From Eubacteriales bacterium (GTDB lineage: Bacteria > Bacillota > Clostridia > Acetivibrionales > JANLFN01): a stretch of 64,000 nucleotides of DNA. The notes under the pieces are model-generated. The model saw nothing but the letters and a program-made list of their open reading frames with translations. It was not told the DNA's origin and did no database searches. The stretch is from contig JANLFN010000001.1 in NCBI GenBank assembly GCA_024655885.1, forward strand, positions 248,001 to 312,000, written 5' to 3'. Made by a program: the position numbers and the translations under genes. Below are positions 37,986 through 47,371 of this stretch, piece by piece (within the stretch, counting starts at the first letter, position 1; each line of letters starts with the position of its first letter).

Positions 37986-38210
37986 TGCATTATACGCTGA
38001 GGTAGTATAAGCCGCGGAGTAATATCCGCTGAGGACGTCGGGCTGTGTAAGAAGGCCAGGTTGAGGACACTTCGTGTCTAGCTGAGATTTAAGATTTAAA
38101 CACTCAGCCACATGCTAAGCATCCTCAGCCAAGCATGAATACCCTCAGCGTGCCCACACTGCACAGCCCTTCTTCCTCAGCCGTATAATGGGCAGCCGCG
38201 CATTATACGT
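37986..38210. repeat. Structured intergenic element with dyads between flbD and flgE
   Basis: CATTATACGCTGAGG near left end versus CCTCAGCCGTATAATG near right end; perfect 9-bp stem CGTATAATG-N10-CATTATACG at 38182-38209; repeated CCTCAGC/GCTGAGG. Confidence 0.7.
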
Positions 38211-38221
38211 TGGCATCCGCT

Positions 38222-39556
38222 TTATCTCTTCAGATTGACCAGTTCCTGCAGCATTTCGTCGGAAGTTGTTATGATCCTGCTGTTTGCCTGGAATCCTCTC
38301 TGGGTTATGATCATATCGGTAAACTCTTTGGAAAGGTCCACATTGGACATTTCCAGGGTTCCCGGATTCAGGGTACCCACGCCTTCAGAGCCCGCTTTCA
38401 GTCCTTTTTTAAAATCCCCCGAATTCGTCGTGGGGATATACAGGTTATCTCCCACCTTCTGCAAGCCCGCCGGATTTTCAAAACTCGCCAGGGCTATCAT
38501 GCCAAGGGGCTGCTGCTGTCCGTTGCTGTATATACCCGTGATCATACCGTCCGAACCGATATTGAATGTCACCAGATTTCCCGTAGGGTAACCGTCTACA
38601 TTTGTAGGCTTTGCAGAGCTGTCCGCCGCATACATGGTCAGCTTGCTGAAATCAAGATTCACCGTAAAGGGACCTGCGCTGGCTCCTGAGCCCACAGGGG
38701 TAAAGGTGACGTTGAAACTGGCCCCGGACCCGCCGCTGCTGATCATGATCTGCCCGTTATTATCAAACGTGATGGTTCCGCTTGCTACCGACAGGCCCAG
38801 TCCCGAAGCGGAACCGCTACCTATCTGCCATGTCCATGTGCTGCTTGAGCCTTCGACCACATCTGTTTTCCAGAAATTAATATTGATTTTGTAGTCGTTG
38901 CCGATGGAGTCATAAACCGTCACGGGAATAGTGAATTCCACATTGCTGGAGTCGGGCGCCGTAATTACCTTCTTTGAAGCATCCAGGTTGCCGGCGAACA
39001 CGGCGGAAGTCGTGGCTTTGGCAGCAATCATGCGCTTATTCTTGTTGTAGGCATCCGAGTACAGGTTGACAGGTTCAATGGGCTGTTCGGTATCAAAAGT
39101 GTAAGAACCGTCCGGATTCCTGGTATACTGCTGCCATCCGTATACGTTCAGTCCGCCTCCGGTCACAAGGTTTCCCAGCTTGTCAATGCCAAAATTGCCG
39201 GCTCTCGTGAACCTATACGTATCGCCCTCTCCGCCTTTCACTATAAAGAAACCTTCACCTTCAATGGACAAGTCTGTGGGGTTGTCGGTCCTTTGAACGC
39301 TTCCTCTCGTTGTAATGGTATCTACAGCGCCAATCCCTATGCCCAGACCTACCTGCATGGGGTTGGAGCCTCCCCTGCCGGTGGCGGCGTCAGGGGCCGT
39401 AGCCCCCTTTAGCGTCTCGCTGAAAACTTCCTGGAAAGTAACTCTCCCCGATTTAAAACCAACGGTATTTACGTTTGCCACGTTATTACCGATGACATCC
39501 ATCCGGGTCTGGTGGGCCCTTAAACCTGAAACCCCCGAAAACATCGACCTCATCAT
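38222..39556 (-). CDS. flgE: Flagellar hook protein FlgE
   Basis: MMRSMFSGVSGLRAHQTRMDVIGNNVANVNTVGFKS; C-terminal TDMIITQRGFQANSRIITTSDEMLQELVNLKR. Confidence 0.97.
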   Translation of the reverse strand: MMRSMFSGVSGLRAHQTRMDVIGNNVANVNTVGFKSGRVTFQEVFSETLKGATAPDAATGRGGSNPMQVGLGIGIGAVDTITTRGSVQRTDNPTDLSIEGEGFFIVKGGEGDTYRFTRAGNFGIDKLGNLVTGGGLNVYGWQQYTRNPDGSYTFDTEQPIEPVNLYSDAYNKNKRMIAAKATTSAVFAGNLDASKKVITAPDSSNVEFTIPVTVYDSIGNDYKININFWKTDVVEGSSSTWTWQIGSGSASGLGLSVASGTITFDNNGQIMISSGGSGASFNVTFTPVGSGASAGPFTVNLDFSKLTMYAADSSAKPTNVDGYPTGNLVTFNIGSDGMITGIYSNGQQQPLGMIALASFENPAGLQKVGDNLYIPTTNSGDFKKGLKAGSEGVGTLNPGTLEMSNVDLSKEFTDMIITQRGFQANSRIITTSDEMLQELVNLKR

Positions 39557-39676
39557 AGGTCATAACCTCCTTCAGTTTGCTATTCCTTCAGTCATTCCGG
39601 AATAGGTAGCCTCCCGAAAGGGTCCGGCTACAGCTTAAATTCAACAATTAAAAATTGTACTTTTTTACATACGCTT

Positions 39677-40066
39677 TTAAGCGATCACAGCACCGTCAAT
39701 ATTTGTAAAAACATTGTCTTTTAATTCATCCCTGTTGACAGCGGTTATGACGGTTTTATTTTTTACATTGACCACAAATGCCATATTTTCCATGAGCACC
39801 AGTGAATCCTTAACCCCTTTGGCCTCAGCCTTTTTCACAGCCTGGCTTATTTTATCCTTTTGATTTTCAGTAAGGTGGATATTTCTGCTCTGAAGCCTCA
39901 GTTCGGCATGCTTGGAAAACTTTAGTCCGGAGTTCTGCTCTATCTTTTCCTGCAGAATGGAATCAAAACCGCCTTGAGATTTCACCTGTCCGGGCCTTAT
40001 AGGATTCTCTGCTTTGCTGCCGGTCACACTGCCCACACTATTCAGATACCTGCTGTCAATTACCAT
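39677..40066 (-). CDS. Flagellar operon protein (TIGR02530-like, flg_new)
   Basis: LKFSKHAELRLQSRNIHLTENQKDKISQAVKKAEAKGVKDSLVLMENMAFVVNVKNKTVITAV. Confidence 0.85.
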   Translation of the reverse strand: MVIDSRYLNSVGSVTGSKAENPIRPGQVKSQGGFDSILQEKIEQNSGLKFSKHAELRLQSRNIHLTENQKDKISQAVKKAEAKGVKDSLVLMENMAFVVNVKNKTVITAVNRDELKDNVFTNIDGAVIA

Positions 40067-40154
40067 ATCCTCACCACCTGATGCCGGAATTTGCTATTTG
40101 CCCGGGGTTCTGCCCCTGCATTCCGGCTTTACTCCATTTTTTTAGTTTAACCTG

Positions 40155-41000
40155 TCACTGGGGCTTTATATTGCTTATGCTTTCTACCGGTACATTCAAC
40201 TGGTCCAGCGTCGCTGTGATTTTTCCATCCTCTATCTTGTAATCTTTCAGTACTGCCGTTACAGGAACCTTCTGGTTGTTTTTCCTGTCCACAATCACCA
40301 CCGAAACTTCATTATCGGTGCTGCCGCTGTTCGGGTCATGGGCAGACAGGTAATTTTTAATGTAGTCAGGGTCTGTAGAATGAATATTTGAAACGATATC
40401 CGATATTTCGACTTTAACCCCGTCCATAACGGCATAGTCCTCATAAAGACCTTTCTGCATGGCTTTTACCGTTCCACTCACCCCCACCAGCTCTGATGTG
40501 GAAGGGTCATATACGCTGCCTTGAACCAAGTAGCCGATTAAGTTGGTATAATTCGAAATGTTGGAGGAAGAAGTCCTCAACCCTTCAGTCACATCCGTGA
40601 TCTTCTCCACCGGCACATCTTTTCCGTTTACCACCACATAGGTCTTGCCCTCAGAAACTTTTACACTGGATACATCCCCTTCCACCGTGCTGGTTTCTTT
40701 CGTTTTTTCATCAACGATACTGGCAGTCACATGCTTTCCGATAAGTGCAAAGGCCTGGGATTGAACGAGGGTGGTGCTCACGTTCTGCATCTGTTCAAGT
40801 GAGCTGAATTGGGCCATCTGGCCGATAAACTCCTTATCGTCCGTGGGGTTTAAAGGATCCTGGTATCTTAGCTGTGTAACCAAAAGGTTCAAAAAATCAT
40901 CCTTCCCAAGCTCTCCTGTTTTCCTTTCATTTGTTTTTTGAGAAGTGCTGTCAATGATATCCTCTATGGTTTTCTGGTTGCTTACACTATTTACAGCCAT
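40155..41000 (-). CDS. flgD: FlgD hook capping protein
   Basis: LGKDDFLNLLVTQLRYQDPLNPTDDKEFIGQMAQFSSLEQMQN. Confidence 0.96.
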   Translation of the reverse strand: MAVNSVSNQKTIEDIIDSTSQKTNERKTGELGKDDFLNLLVTQLRYQDPLNPTDDKEFIGQMAQFSSLEQMQNVSTTLVQSQAFALIGKHVTASIVDEKTKETSTVEGDVSSVKVSEGKTYVVVNGKDVPVEKITDVTEGLRTSSSNISNYTNLIGYLVQGSVYDPSTSELVGVSGTVKAMQKGLYEDYAVMDGVKVEISDIVSNIHSTDPDYIKNYLSAHDPNSGSTDNEVSVVIVDRKNNQKVPVTAVLKDYKIEDGKITATLDQLNVPVESISNIKPQ

Positions 41001-41032
41001 TTATACACCTCCTATCCTAAAAATAAGCCGAA

Positions 41033-42688
41033 CTACGCCGTCAGATTTATTTTATTATCGTTCCAGCTGTATGGATTTACTTTTTCTCCTATATCTGACG
41101 CTTCCTTCAAACTGTAAATTCCAGCCGCAGCCGACCCCACCCGGAGTATCCTGCGATTTCCCGGTTCATCAACATCCCTGTTCTGGTTAAACTGCCTGCC
41201 CGAATCCTGCCCTACCGAAACGCTGAAGCCCTGTACCGACAGTCCTTGCTTTTCAAGAGTATCTTTTAAAAGCTGCATATTGGCTTCCAGGATTTCTTTT
41301 ACCTGCTGGCTTTCGGCAACAAACTTCGCCATGACTATTCCGTGTTCGGTGACGACTTTTAACGACAGTTTTCCCAGATAATCGGGTTTCAAATCCATGA
41401 CCATTTCCGCTTTTTCCCTGCCGATTACAACCTTGGCTTTGTCAATAACCTGAGAAAGAATATCGTCCTTCGTCAGCTGCGGAATTTTCTGCAATTTAGA
41501 CGGTTCATATACCGCATCGTCATTTTGCACCGGACTGCTTAAAGCATTACCGGCTTGCAGGCTTGTGCGGTCCTCCGCCAGCTCCTTTGAAGTCTGCACC
41601 CTCTGAGGGCTCGAAGGCTTTATCTCACCCGGGGGGTTGTCCTGGGAATCTTCGCTCCCGCTGTCCCTCTCTCGAGAAGTATCCTTATGGGGCTGCACAT
41701 TCTCTTGGCCTTTGCCATCTACGGCTTTCACGGCATTTAGGGCATCAGAGGGTTCCTGTACCGCAGTATTTCCCTGGATTTTGTCTTTCCCGGCATCGCT
41801 TGAAAGGTTTTGAGCGTTCGTAGGGAGTTCATACCGTTTTAATTCCTTGGCAGCCTTATCCAAAATCTTCTCTAAAAGCTCCTGCCTGTTTTGAAGGGCT
41901 TCATCCTCCAGTTCTCCAAGCCTTTCATTCAGCTGGGACAACAGTTCCTGAAGGCTGACGGGTGCTTCACCGGTTTTTATGATCTTTACATCCACATTTT
42001 CAACTTTCACCCAGTCCTTCTCACCCTCCAGCTGTTCTTTCACGGTCCTGCCCGTCTGGTCCTCCTGTTTAATAATGCCTGTTTGGGCGAAATGAAGATT
42101 CACCTGGGTTTTTACCTGGTTAAGAATGTCATTTAGCACATTTTTCTTTCCCTCGCTCAGCCCCATGGCCGCTGCCAGCCTGTCCGCCACTTCGGACAGC
42201 TTTGAGCTGTCTTCAAGATCCTCGGCTTTTATATTCAAACTTTTCAGAACTTTTTCAAGGTCCCCCGAATTCATGCATAAAACGCCGGCTAACGCGTCCA
42301 GGAAAGCTTCTGCTTTCACCCTGCCGTCATTATGGTTTGCTTTCCCTTTTTCCCCCGAGGTTTCCTCCGGCGAATTGTCGGTTTTTGTTGCACCAGCAGT
42401 ATCTGTATCGGCCTTTGCGGTTTTATTTTCCTTAGAATTGTTCCTTTCTGCTTCCCTATAGCTTTTAACCGGGTTTTTCCCGGCATTGTCCTGAACGCAA
42501 GCCTCTTTCGCCCCACTATTCAAACCATTCGTATCAGCCGCACTGTCCCGCTGCTTTGCCACAGTTTCATTGAAGACATCCTTGAACTGCGTAGAAGAAA
42601 CCCCGCCATAGCCCGAATCCTTTTTCAGTTTAAAGGCTACAGGCGAAACCTTCGATGTAAGCTCCACCATGCTGTTCTGCATTATCAT
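41033..42688 (-). CDS. fliK: FliK hook-length control protein
   Basis: C-terminal MVMDLKPDYLGKLSLKVVTEHGIVMAKFVAESQQVKEILEANMQLLKDTLEKQGL. Confidence 0.92.
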   Translation of the reverse strand: MIMQNSMVELTSKVSPVAFKLKKDSGYGGVSSTQFKDVFNETVAKQRDSAADTNGLNSGAKEACVQDNAGKNPVKSYREAERNNSKENKTAKADTDTAGATKTDNSPEETSGEKGKANHNDGRVKAEAFLDALAGVLCMNSGDLEKVLKSLNIKAEDLEDSSKLSEVADRLAAAMGLSEGKKNVLNDILNQVKTQVNLHFAQTGIIKQEDQTGRTVKEQLEGEKDWVKVENVDVKIIKTGEAPVSLQELLSQLNERLGELEDEALQNRQELLEKILDKAAKELKRYELPTNAQNLSSDAGKDKIQGNTAVQEPSDALNAVKAVDGKGQENVQPHKDTSRERDSGSEDSQDNPPGEIKPSSPQRVQTSKELAEDRTSLQAGNALSSPVQNDDAVYEPSKLQKIPQLTKDDILSQVIDKAKVVIGREKAEMVMDLKPDYLGKLSLKVVTEHGIVMAKFVAESQQVKEILEANMQLLKDTLEKQGLSVQGFSVSVGQDSGRQFNQNRDVDEPGNRRILRVGSAAAGIYSLKEASDIGEKVNPYSWNDNKINLTA

Positions 42689-42742
42689 TTTCTCACCTCC
42701 TTCATTCGTAAAATTTTTATATAAGCCCGAAAGGGTTTATAC

Positions 42743-43615
42743 CTATTGTGTTGCCGCTGCAGTCGCGGCATTATTACCGGTTGTAACGAATTGATTGTGA
42801 AGCTTTTCCGTAACCTGGGAGGCAAATGCCGGAGTCATAGCGGCCAGCACCTGGGCTGTGGCATTCTTGTTCATATTCTTCAAAATATTAACCACCTGAT
42901 CTATTTTTGAAGTCCCCATGGCCTCAAATATAGCCGCCGCTGCCGACGCATCCATGGATTCATACATCTGGGCAAACTTCTTTTCTTCATCACTGGCCTT
43001 TTGCTCCTGCATGATCTGCGTATAGACCTCCTTGGCGGTTTCCTGGTCCACTTTTTCAAAATAATCCTTAAATCCGGCCTTGTCGCCCTTTGCTATCATT
43101 TCATTCAACTTCTTTTGATCCTCTGCCAATGTCTTTTTTTCCAGATTCAATTGATCCCGTTGTGTCTGCATTTCATTTGCCAGTTTTTCATTCTCCGCTT
43201 TTAACTGGTCCCGTTCTGCCATGGCGTTTTTAAGCTCGGCTATTTGTTTATTTGCCTCTTCAAGCTGCCTGGTTAAATCGCTTTTCACTTTCCGCAGCTC
43301 CTGGTATTTGCTTTTTATTTCATCCTCCGTCAAATATTTTGGGTCTTCCGGGTCAGGCACTGCCGGAAGCGCCAGTTTAAGTACGGGTATAGCCTGTATA
43401 TTTTTGCGGTATCTTTCACCCAAACCGTTTACATTGTTATGAATAATGACGTAAAAGGCCCCCCCGAAAACTCCCAGCATTATGACCAGTGAAACCAGAA
43501 AAGCCAGCAGACCCATCAGCAGCCCGTGCCTTTTTCCTTTTTCATCTGCTTTCTCCTGCGGCTTGGAAACTTTTTCGCTTGTTTCTTCCTTTTTCAACTC
43601 TTTTTTCTTAGCCAT
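42743..43615 (-). CDS. MotE/YlxF-like flagellar protein with MgtE-N-like region
   Basis: N-terminal TM, coiled coil, MYESMDASAAAAIFEAMGTSKIDQVVNILKNMNKNATAQVLAAMTPAFASQVTEKL. Confidence 0.85.
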   Translation of the reverse strand: MAKKKELKKEETSEKVSKPQEKADEKGKRHGLLMGLLAFLVSLVIMLGVFGGAFYVIIHNNVNGLGERYRKNIQAIPVLKLALPAVPDPEDPKYLTEDEIKSKYQELRKVKSDLTRQLEEANKQIAELKNAMAERDQLKAENEKLANEMQTQRDQLNLEKKTLAEDQKKLNEMIAKGDKAGFKDYFEKVDQETAKEVYTQIMQEQKASDEEKKFAQMYESMDASAAAAIFEAMGTSKIDQVVNILKNMNKNATAQVLAAMTPAFASQVTEKLHNQFVTTGNNAATAAATQ

Positions 43616-44069
43616 TTCTATCCCCTGCTAAACTGTTCATATACTTAAAACTGATAACTTCATCGTTAACTCTCTGCTCTTCTTTAAGACATTCTTGCAT
43701 AAATTGCGAGTATTTCCGCTCTTTCAGCTTTTCCAGCATTTCCTTTTCCTGCATGATTTTAATCAACCGCTCTCTAATGTTATCGACAATCTTCTGGGTG
43801 ATATTAACATTATCTTTCTGCTTTTCAGCTTTCTCTTTCAAACAAGAAATAAACACATTATATTCCCTGAGTTTTTCCACCTTGATTCCATGGGCGGATT
43901 CGGAATTAATCCTGTGAATGCAGTTGCCCATTTCATCCTCAATGCATTTAAGCAAGGATTTTTCCTTTTCCAGATTTTTTATTGCTTTTCCCAGTTCGTT
44001 TTTTAAGCCGTCTTCCATCTGGGTTTTAACATTGAGAAGAGGCTGCAGCTTAAATTCAAATTTAGCCAT
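43608..44069 (-). CDS. fliJ: FliJ export chaperone
   Basis: FEFKLQPLLNVKTQMEDGLKNELGKA, coiled coil, between fliI and motE-like. Confidence 0.88.
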   Translation of the reverse strand: MAKFEFKLQPLLNVKTQMEDGLKNELGKAIKNLEKEKSLLKCIEDEMGNCIHRINSESAHGIKVEKLREYNVFISCLKEKAEKQKDNVNITQKIVDNIRERLIKIMQEKEMLEKLKERKYSQFMQECLKEEQRVNDEVISFKYMNSLAGDRNG

Positions 44070-44141
44070 CCGGTTACCTCATTTTCTTTTTTCAGGAAAT
44101 GTAAAACAATTTTATTCACACCCGCTCTTCAGCCCCGGCCC

Positions 44142-45473
44142 TCATTTCAGCACCCGGTTTAATATCTCCAGCATCTCCTCAAAGGTATAGCTCTCATAGA
44201 CACCCTGCTTTATGAAGTCATTGATGTTTTCTATGACGTCAATGGCGTAATCGATTTTATCGCTGCTCCCTTTCACATAAGCTCCGATATTGATCAAATC
44301 TTCCGCATCCTTGTATACTGCCATGACGTCTTTTATTTCATCGGCTAGCCTTTTGTGTTCGGGCGAAACTACGTCGGGCATAACCCTGCTGATGCTGGCA
44401 AGAATATCTATGGCAGGAAACATGTTTCTATTGGCTAAGGACCTGGAAAGGACAATATGTCCGTCCAGTATGCCCCTGGCCGTATCGGTTACGGGCTCCG
44501 TCAAATCGTCACCGTCTACAAGCACCGTATAAAGTCCTGTAATTGAACCCTTTTCCGAATTTCCGGACCGCTCCAGCAGTTTGGGCATTACCGAGTAAAC
44601 CGACGGGGTATAGCCCTTTGAAACGGGAGGCTCTCCTATGGCCAGTCCTATTTCCCTTTGCGCCATGGCAAACCGCGTTAAGGAATCCATCAGCAGCAGC
44701 ACATCCTTTCCCTTGTCCCGGAAATATTCGGCCACCGCTGTTGCAAGCTGTGCTCCCTTAAGCCTTACCAGGGCCGGTTGATCGGACGTGGCGACCACTA
44801 CGACGGACCGGCTTAATCCTTCCTCTCTCAAATCCTTTTCAATAAACTCTCTGACTTCTCTTCCACGCTCACCTATCAATGCGATTACATTTATATCCGC
44901 TTTTGTATTTCTGGCTATCATGCCTATCAGCGTGCTCTTGCCCACACCGCTTCCCGCAAAAATACCGACCCTCTGGCCTTTCCCAATGGTTAAAAGCCCG
45001 TCAATCGCCTTTACGCCCAGGCACAGCGGCTCATTGATCCTGTTTCTTGACAAGGGGTGAGGCGGCTGGTTATTTACGGGATAATAGCCCTCTATCTCTA
45101 TTTCCCCCTTGCCGTCATATGGATTTCCCATTCCGTCAATAACCCTTCCAACAAGTCCCTTTCCCACGGCAACTTTCAAATGGCTTCCCGCCGCTGTAAC
45201 CGAGCTTCCGGGACCTATCCCGCTCATTTCCCCCAGCGGCATCAGCAGTACTGTATTATCCCGGAAGCCCACCACTTCCGCTTGAATCGTTTCTCTGCCC
45301 CTTGTGGTGTGCAGCAGGCACAACTCCCCTATATTTACTTCAGGCCCGCTGGATTCTATGGTCAGTCCTACCACCTTGGTAACCTTGCCCTTATATTCTA
45401 TAAAATCGGATTGCTTCAGTAAGCTCCTATACTTGTGAAAATCAATGCTTAACATGTGAATTTTCTCTCTCAT
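44142..45473 (-). CDS. fliI: FliI flagellar export ATPase
   Basis: GIFAGSGVGKSTLIGMIARNTKADINVIALIGERGREVREFIE; VLLLMDSLTRFAMAQREIGLAIGEPP. Confidence 0.97.
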   Translation of the reverse strand: MREKIHMLSIDFHKYRSLLKQSDFIEYKGKVTKVVGLTIESSGPEVNIGELCLLHTTRGRETIQAEVVGFRDNTVLLMPLGEMSGIGPGSSVTAAGSHLKVAVGKGLVGRVIDGMGNPYDGKGEIEIEGYYPVNNQPPHPLSRNRINEPLCLGVKAIDGLLTIGKGQRVGIFAGSGVGKSTLIGMIARNTKADINVIALIGERGREVREFIEKDLREEGLSRSVVVVATSDQPALVRLKGAQLATAVAEYFRDKGKDVLLLMDSLTRFAMAQREIGLAIGEPPVSKGYTPSVYSVMPKLLERSGNSEKGSITGLYTVLVDGDDLTEPVTDTARGILDGHIVLSRSLANRNMFPAIDILASISRVMPDVVSPEHKRLADEIKDVMAVYKDAEDLINIGAYVKGSSDKIDYAIDVIENINDFIKQGVYESYTFEEMLEILNRVLK

Positions 45474-45485
45474 TCCCTTATGAAT

Positions 45486-45518
45486 AAAACCAGGTTTAGC
45501 CGAAACAAACTTGGTTTT
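45486..45518 (-). terminator. Possible hairpin/attenuator between fliH and fliI
   Basis: AAAACCAGGTTT-N9-AAACTTGGTTTT inverted arms (one mismatch), T-run on minus-strand 3' side. Confidence 0.45.
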
Positions 45519-45569
45519 ATAAAAAATTAAAGTTTTCCACTTTCAGCTCTCAATTTTTAACTCTCGCTC

Positions 45570-46337
45570 TCAACGCTTTCCCACAGTCTGTCTAAACGCT
45601 TCCTCGATGCGCTTCATCTTGGTCTGCACCCCTGCATCTATGCATCCGTAAAGTGTTTCAACAATACATGCGCCTGTTTTCAGGGATGAATCCTTTTTAA
45701 TTTCCAGGGTTCCCACTCCTTCTACCATGGATAGAAGCCTGTTTCTATGCTTTTCAACAAATTCGTAATCCTCAGGGGATACCTTCAAAATTATGTTCTC
45801 TCTGTTTGTACACTTTTCAAATGCGTGTTTGATGACATATAAAAGATTCTCCTTGTTAATGCCCACCTCATCCCCTATGACTTTTTTGGCAATGTCCAGG
45901 ATGGTTTCCACTATATCAGCCTCCATGCTTTCCATAACTTCCCTGTATTCAGCCTTGGCATGTTCCTTGGTCCGTTCGGCTTCCTGGAGCAAATCCTCAT
46001 ATTGTTTTTTCGCTTCACCATAGCCCTCTTCAAACCCTTTCTTCCAGGCTTCCTCCTCCATTGACCGCACCCTGTCGGCAGCCTTTGTTTCGGCGTCTGC
46101 AACAAGGCGCTGGGCCTCCAGCCGGGCCTCCTCGATTATATACCGGGCTTCCTCCCTGGCTTTCTCCAGTATGTCTTCAGGTTCCTCCTTGGATAAAGGT
46201 TCCCGGTCTATCTCTTCATTTTCTTCAAAATCCACAACCTTTTTAATTGCATCGAAATTAAGGGGGGTTTTAACCTGAAACGGTGTACCTAAATTAACTT
46301 GATAATTTTTAAAAATTCTATTAGACAATGACTTCAT
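45570..46337 (-). CDS. fliH: FliH export protein (ORF open to 46379; likely start MKSLSNRIFKNYQ)
   Basis: EEAWKKGFEEGYGEAKKQYEDLLQEAERTKEHAKAEYREVMESMEADIVETILDIAKKVIGDEV. Confidence 0.92.
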   Translation of the reverse strand: MKSLSNRIFKNYQVNLGTPFQVKTPLNFDAIKKVVDFEENEEIDREPLSKEEPEDILEKAREEARYIIEEARLEAQRLVADAETKAADRVRSMEEEAWKKGFEEGYGEAKKQYEDLLQEAERTKEHAKAEYREVMESMEADIVETILDIAKKVIGDEVGINKENLLYVIKHAFEKCTNRENIILKVSPEDYEFVEKHRNRLLSMVEGVGTLEIKKDSSLKTGACIVETLYGCIDAGVQTKMKRIEEAFRQTVGKR

Positions 46338-47343
46338 CCCCTCCGCCACGGGAAATGACGATTTCACCCGCATCTTCAAGCTTACGGATTACATTGACGA
46401 TTTTCTGCTGTGCTTCTTCAACATCTTTCAACCGGACAGGGCCCATAAATTCTATATCCTCTTTTATCATTTCTACAAGACGCTTGGACATATTGGAGAA
46501 TATAACTTTCTGCACTTCTTCGGTGGAACCCTTTAGCGCTATTGCCAGCTGGTTGTTGTCCACCTCTCTGAGGAACCGTTGGATAGAACGGTTGTCCAGA
46601 GTAAGTATATCCTCAAAGACAAACATCCGCTTCTTTATTTCTTCCGCCAGGTCCGTATCTTCAATTTCAAGAGTTTCCATAATATATTTTTCGGTACCCC
46701 GGTCTACAGAGTTAAGGATGTCAACAATAGCCTGGATACCGCCGGCCGCCGTATAATCCTCCGTAACCAGTGACGACAGTTTCTTTTCCAGCACTCTTTC
46801 AACTTCCTTGATCACCTCCGGCGACGTCCTGTCCATTGTTGCAATTCTTCTTGCCACATCCGCCTGTTTGTCCTGGGGCAGTGCGGAAAGCACAACGGAC
46901 GACTGCTGGGGCTTTAAGTATGCCAGTATCAGGGCTATTGTTTGCGGGTGTTCATTTTGTATGAAGTTTAAAAGCTGTGCAGGATCTGCTTTCCTGACGA
47001 AATCGAAGGGCCTTACCTGCAGGGATACGGTGAGCTTATTGATTATATCCAAAGCCTTCTGGGTGCCCAGGGCTTTTTCCAGGATCTCCTTGGCATAGTT
47101 GATACCGCCCTCGGCTATATATTCCTGTGCAAGGCAAATCTGGTAGAATTCCTCCAGTACTCTCTCCTTCTCCTCCGGGGTTACGGTCCTGATATTGGCA
47201 ATCTCCAGAGTTAACTGCTCAATTTCTTCTTCCTTCAGATGCTTGAATATCTCCGCCGAACGTTCAGGTCCGAGAGTAATCAGGAGCATTGCGGCTTTTT
47301 CCTTGCCCGTCAATTCGGTTTTTGTTGAAGTGCTTCGCGCCAC
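46321..47343 (-). CDS. fliG: FliG motor switch protein
   Basis: TGKEKAAMLLITLGPERSAEIFKHL; NEHPQTIALILAYL; MFVFEDILTLDNRSIQRFLREVD. Confidence 0.97.
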   Translation of the reverse strand: MARSTSTKTELTGKEKAAMLLITLGPERSAEIFKHLKEEEIEQLTLEIANIRTVTPEEKERVLEEFYQICLAQEYIAEGGINYAKEILEKALGTQKALDIINKLTVSLQVRPFDFVRKADPAQLLNFIQNEHPQTIALILAYLKPQQSSVVLSALPQDKQADVARRIATMDRTSPEVIKEVERVLEKKLSSLVTEDYTAAGGIQAIVDILNSVDRGTEKYIMETLEIEDTDLAEEIKKRMFVFEDILTLDNRSIQRFLREVDNNQLAIALKGSTEEVQKVIFSNMSKRLVEMIKEDIEFMGPVRLKDVEEAQQKIVNVIRKLEDAGEIVISRGGGDEVIV

Positions 47344-47371
47344 ACCAATCTACCTCCACTTTCCACTCATT

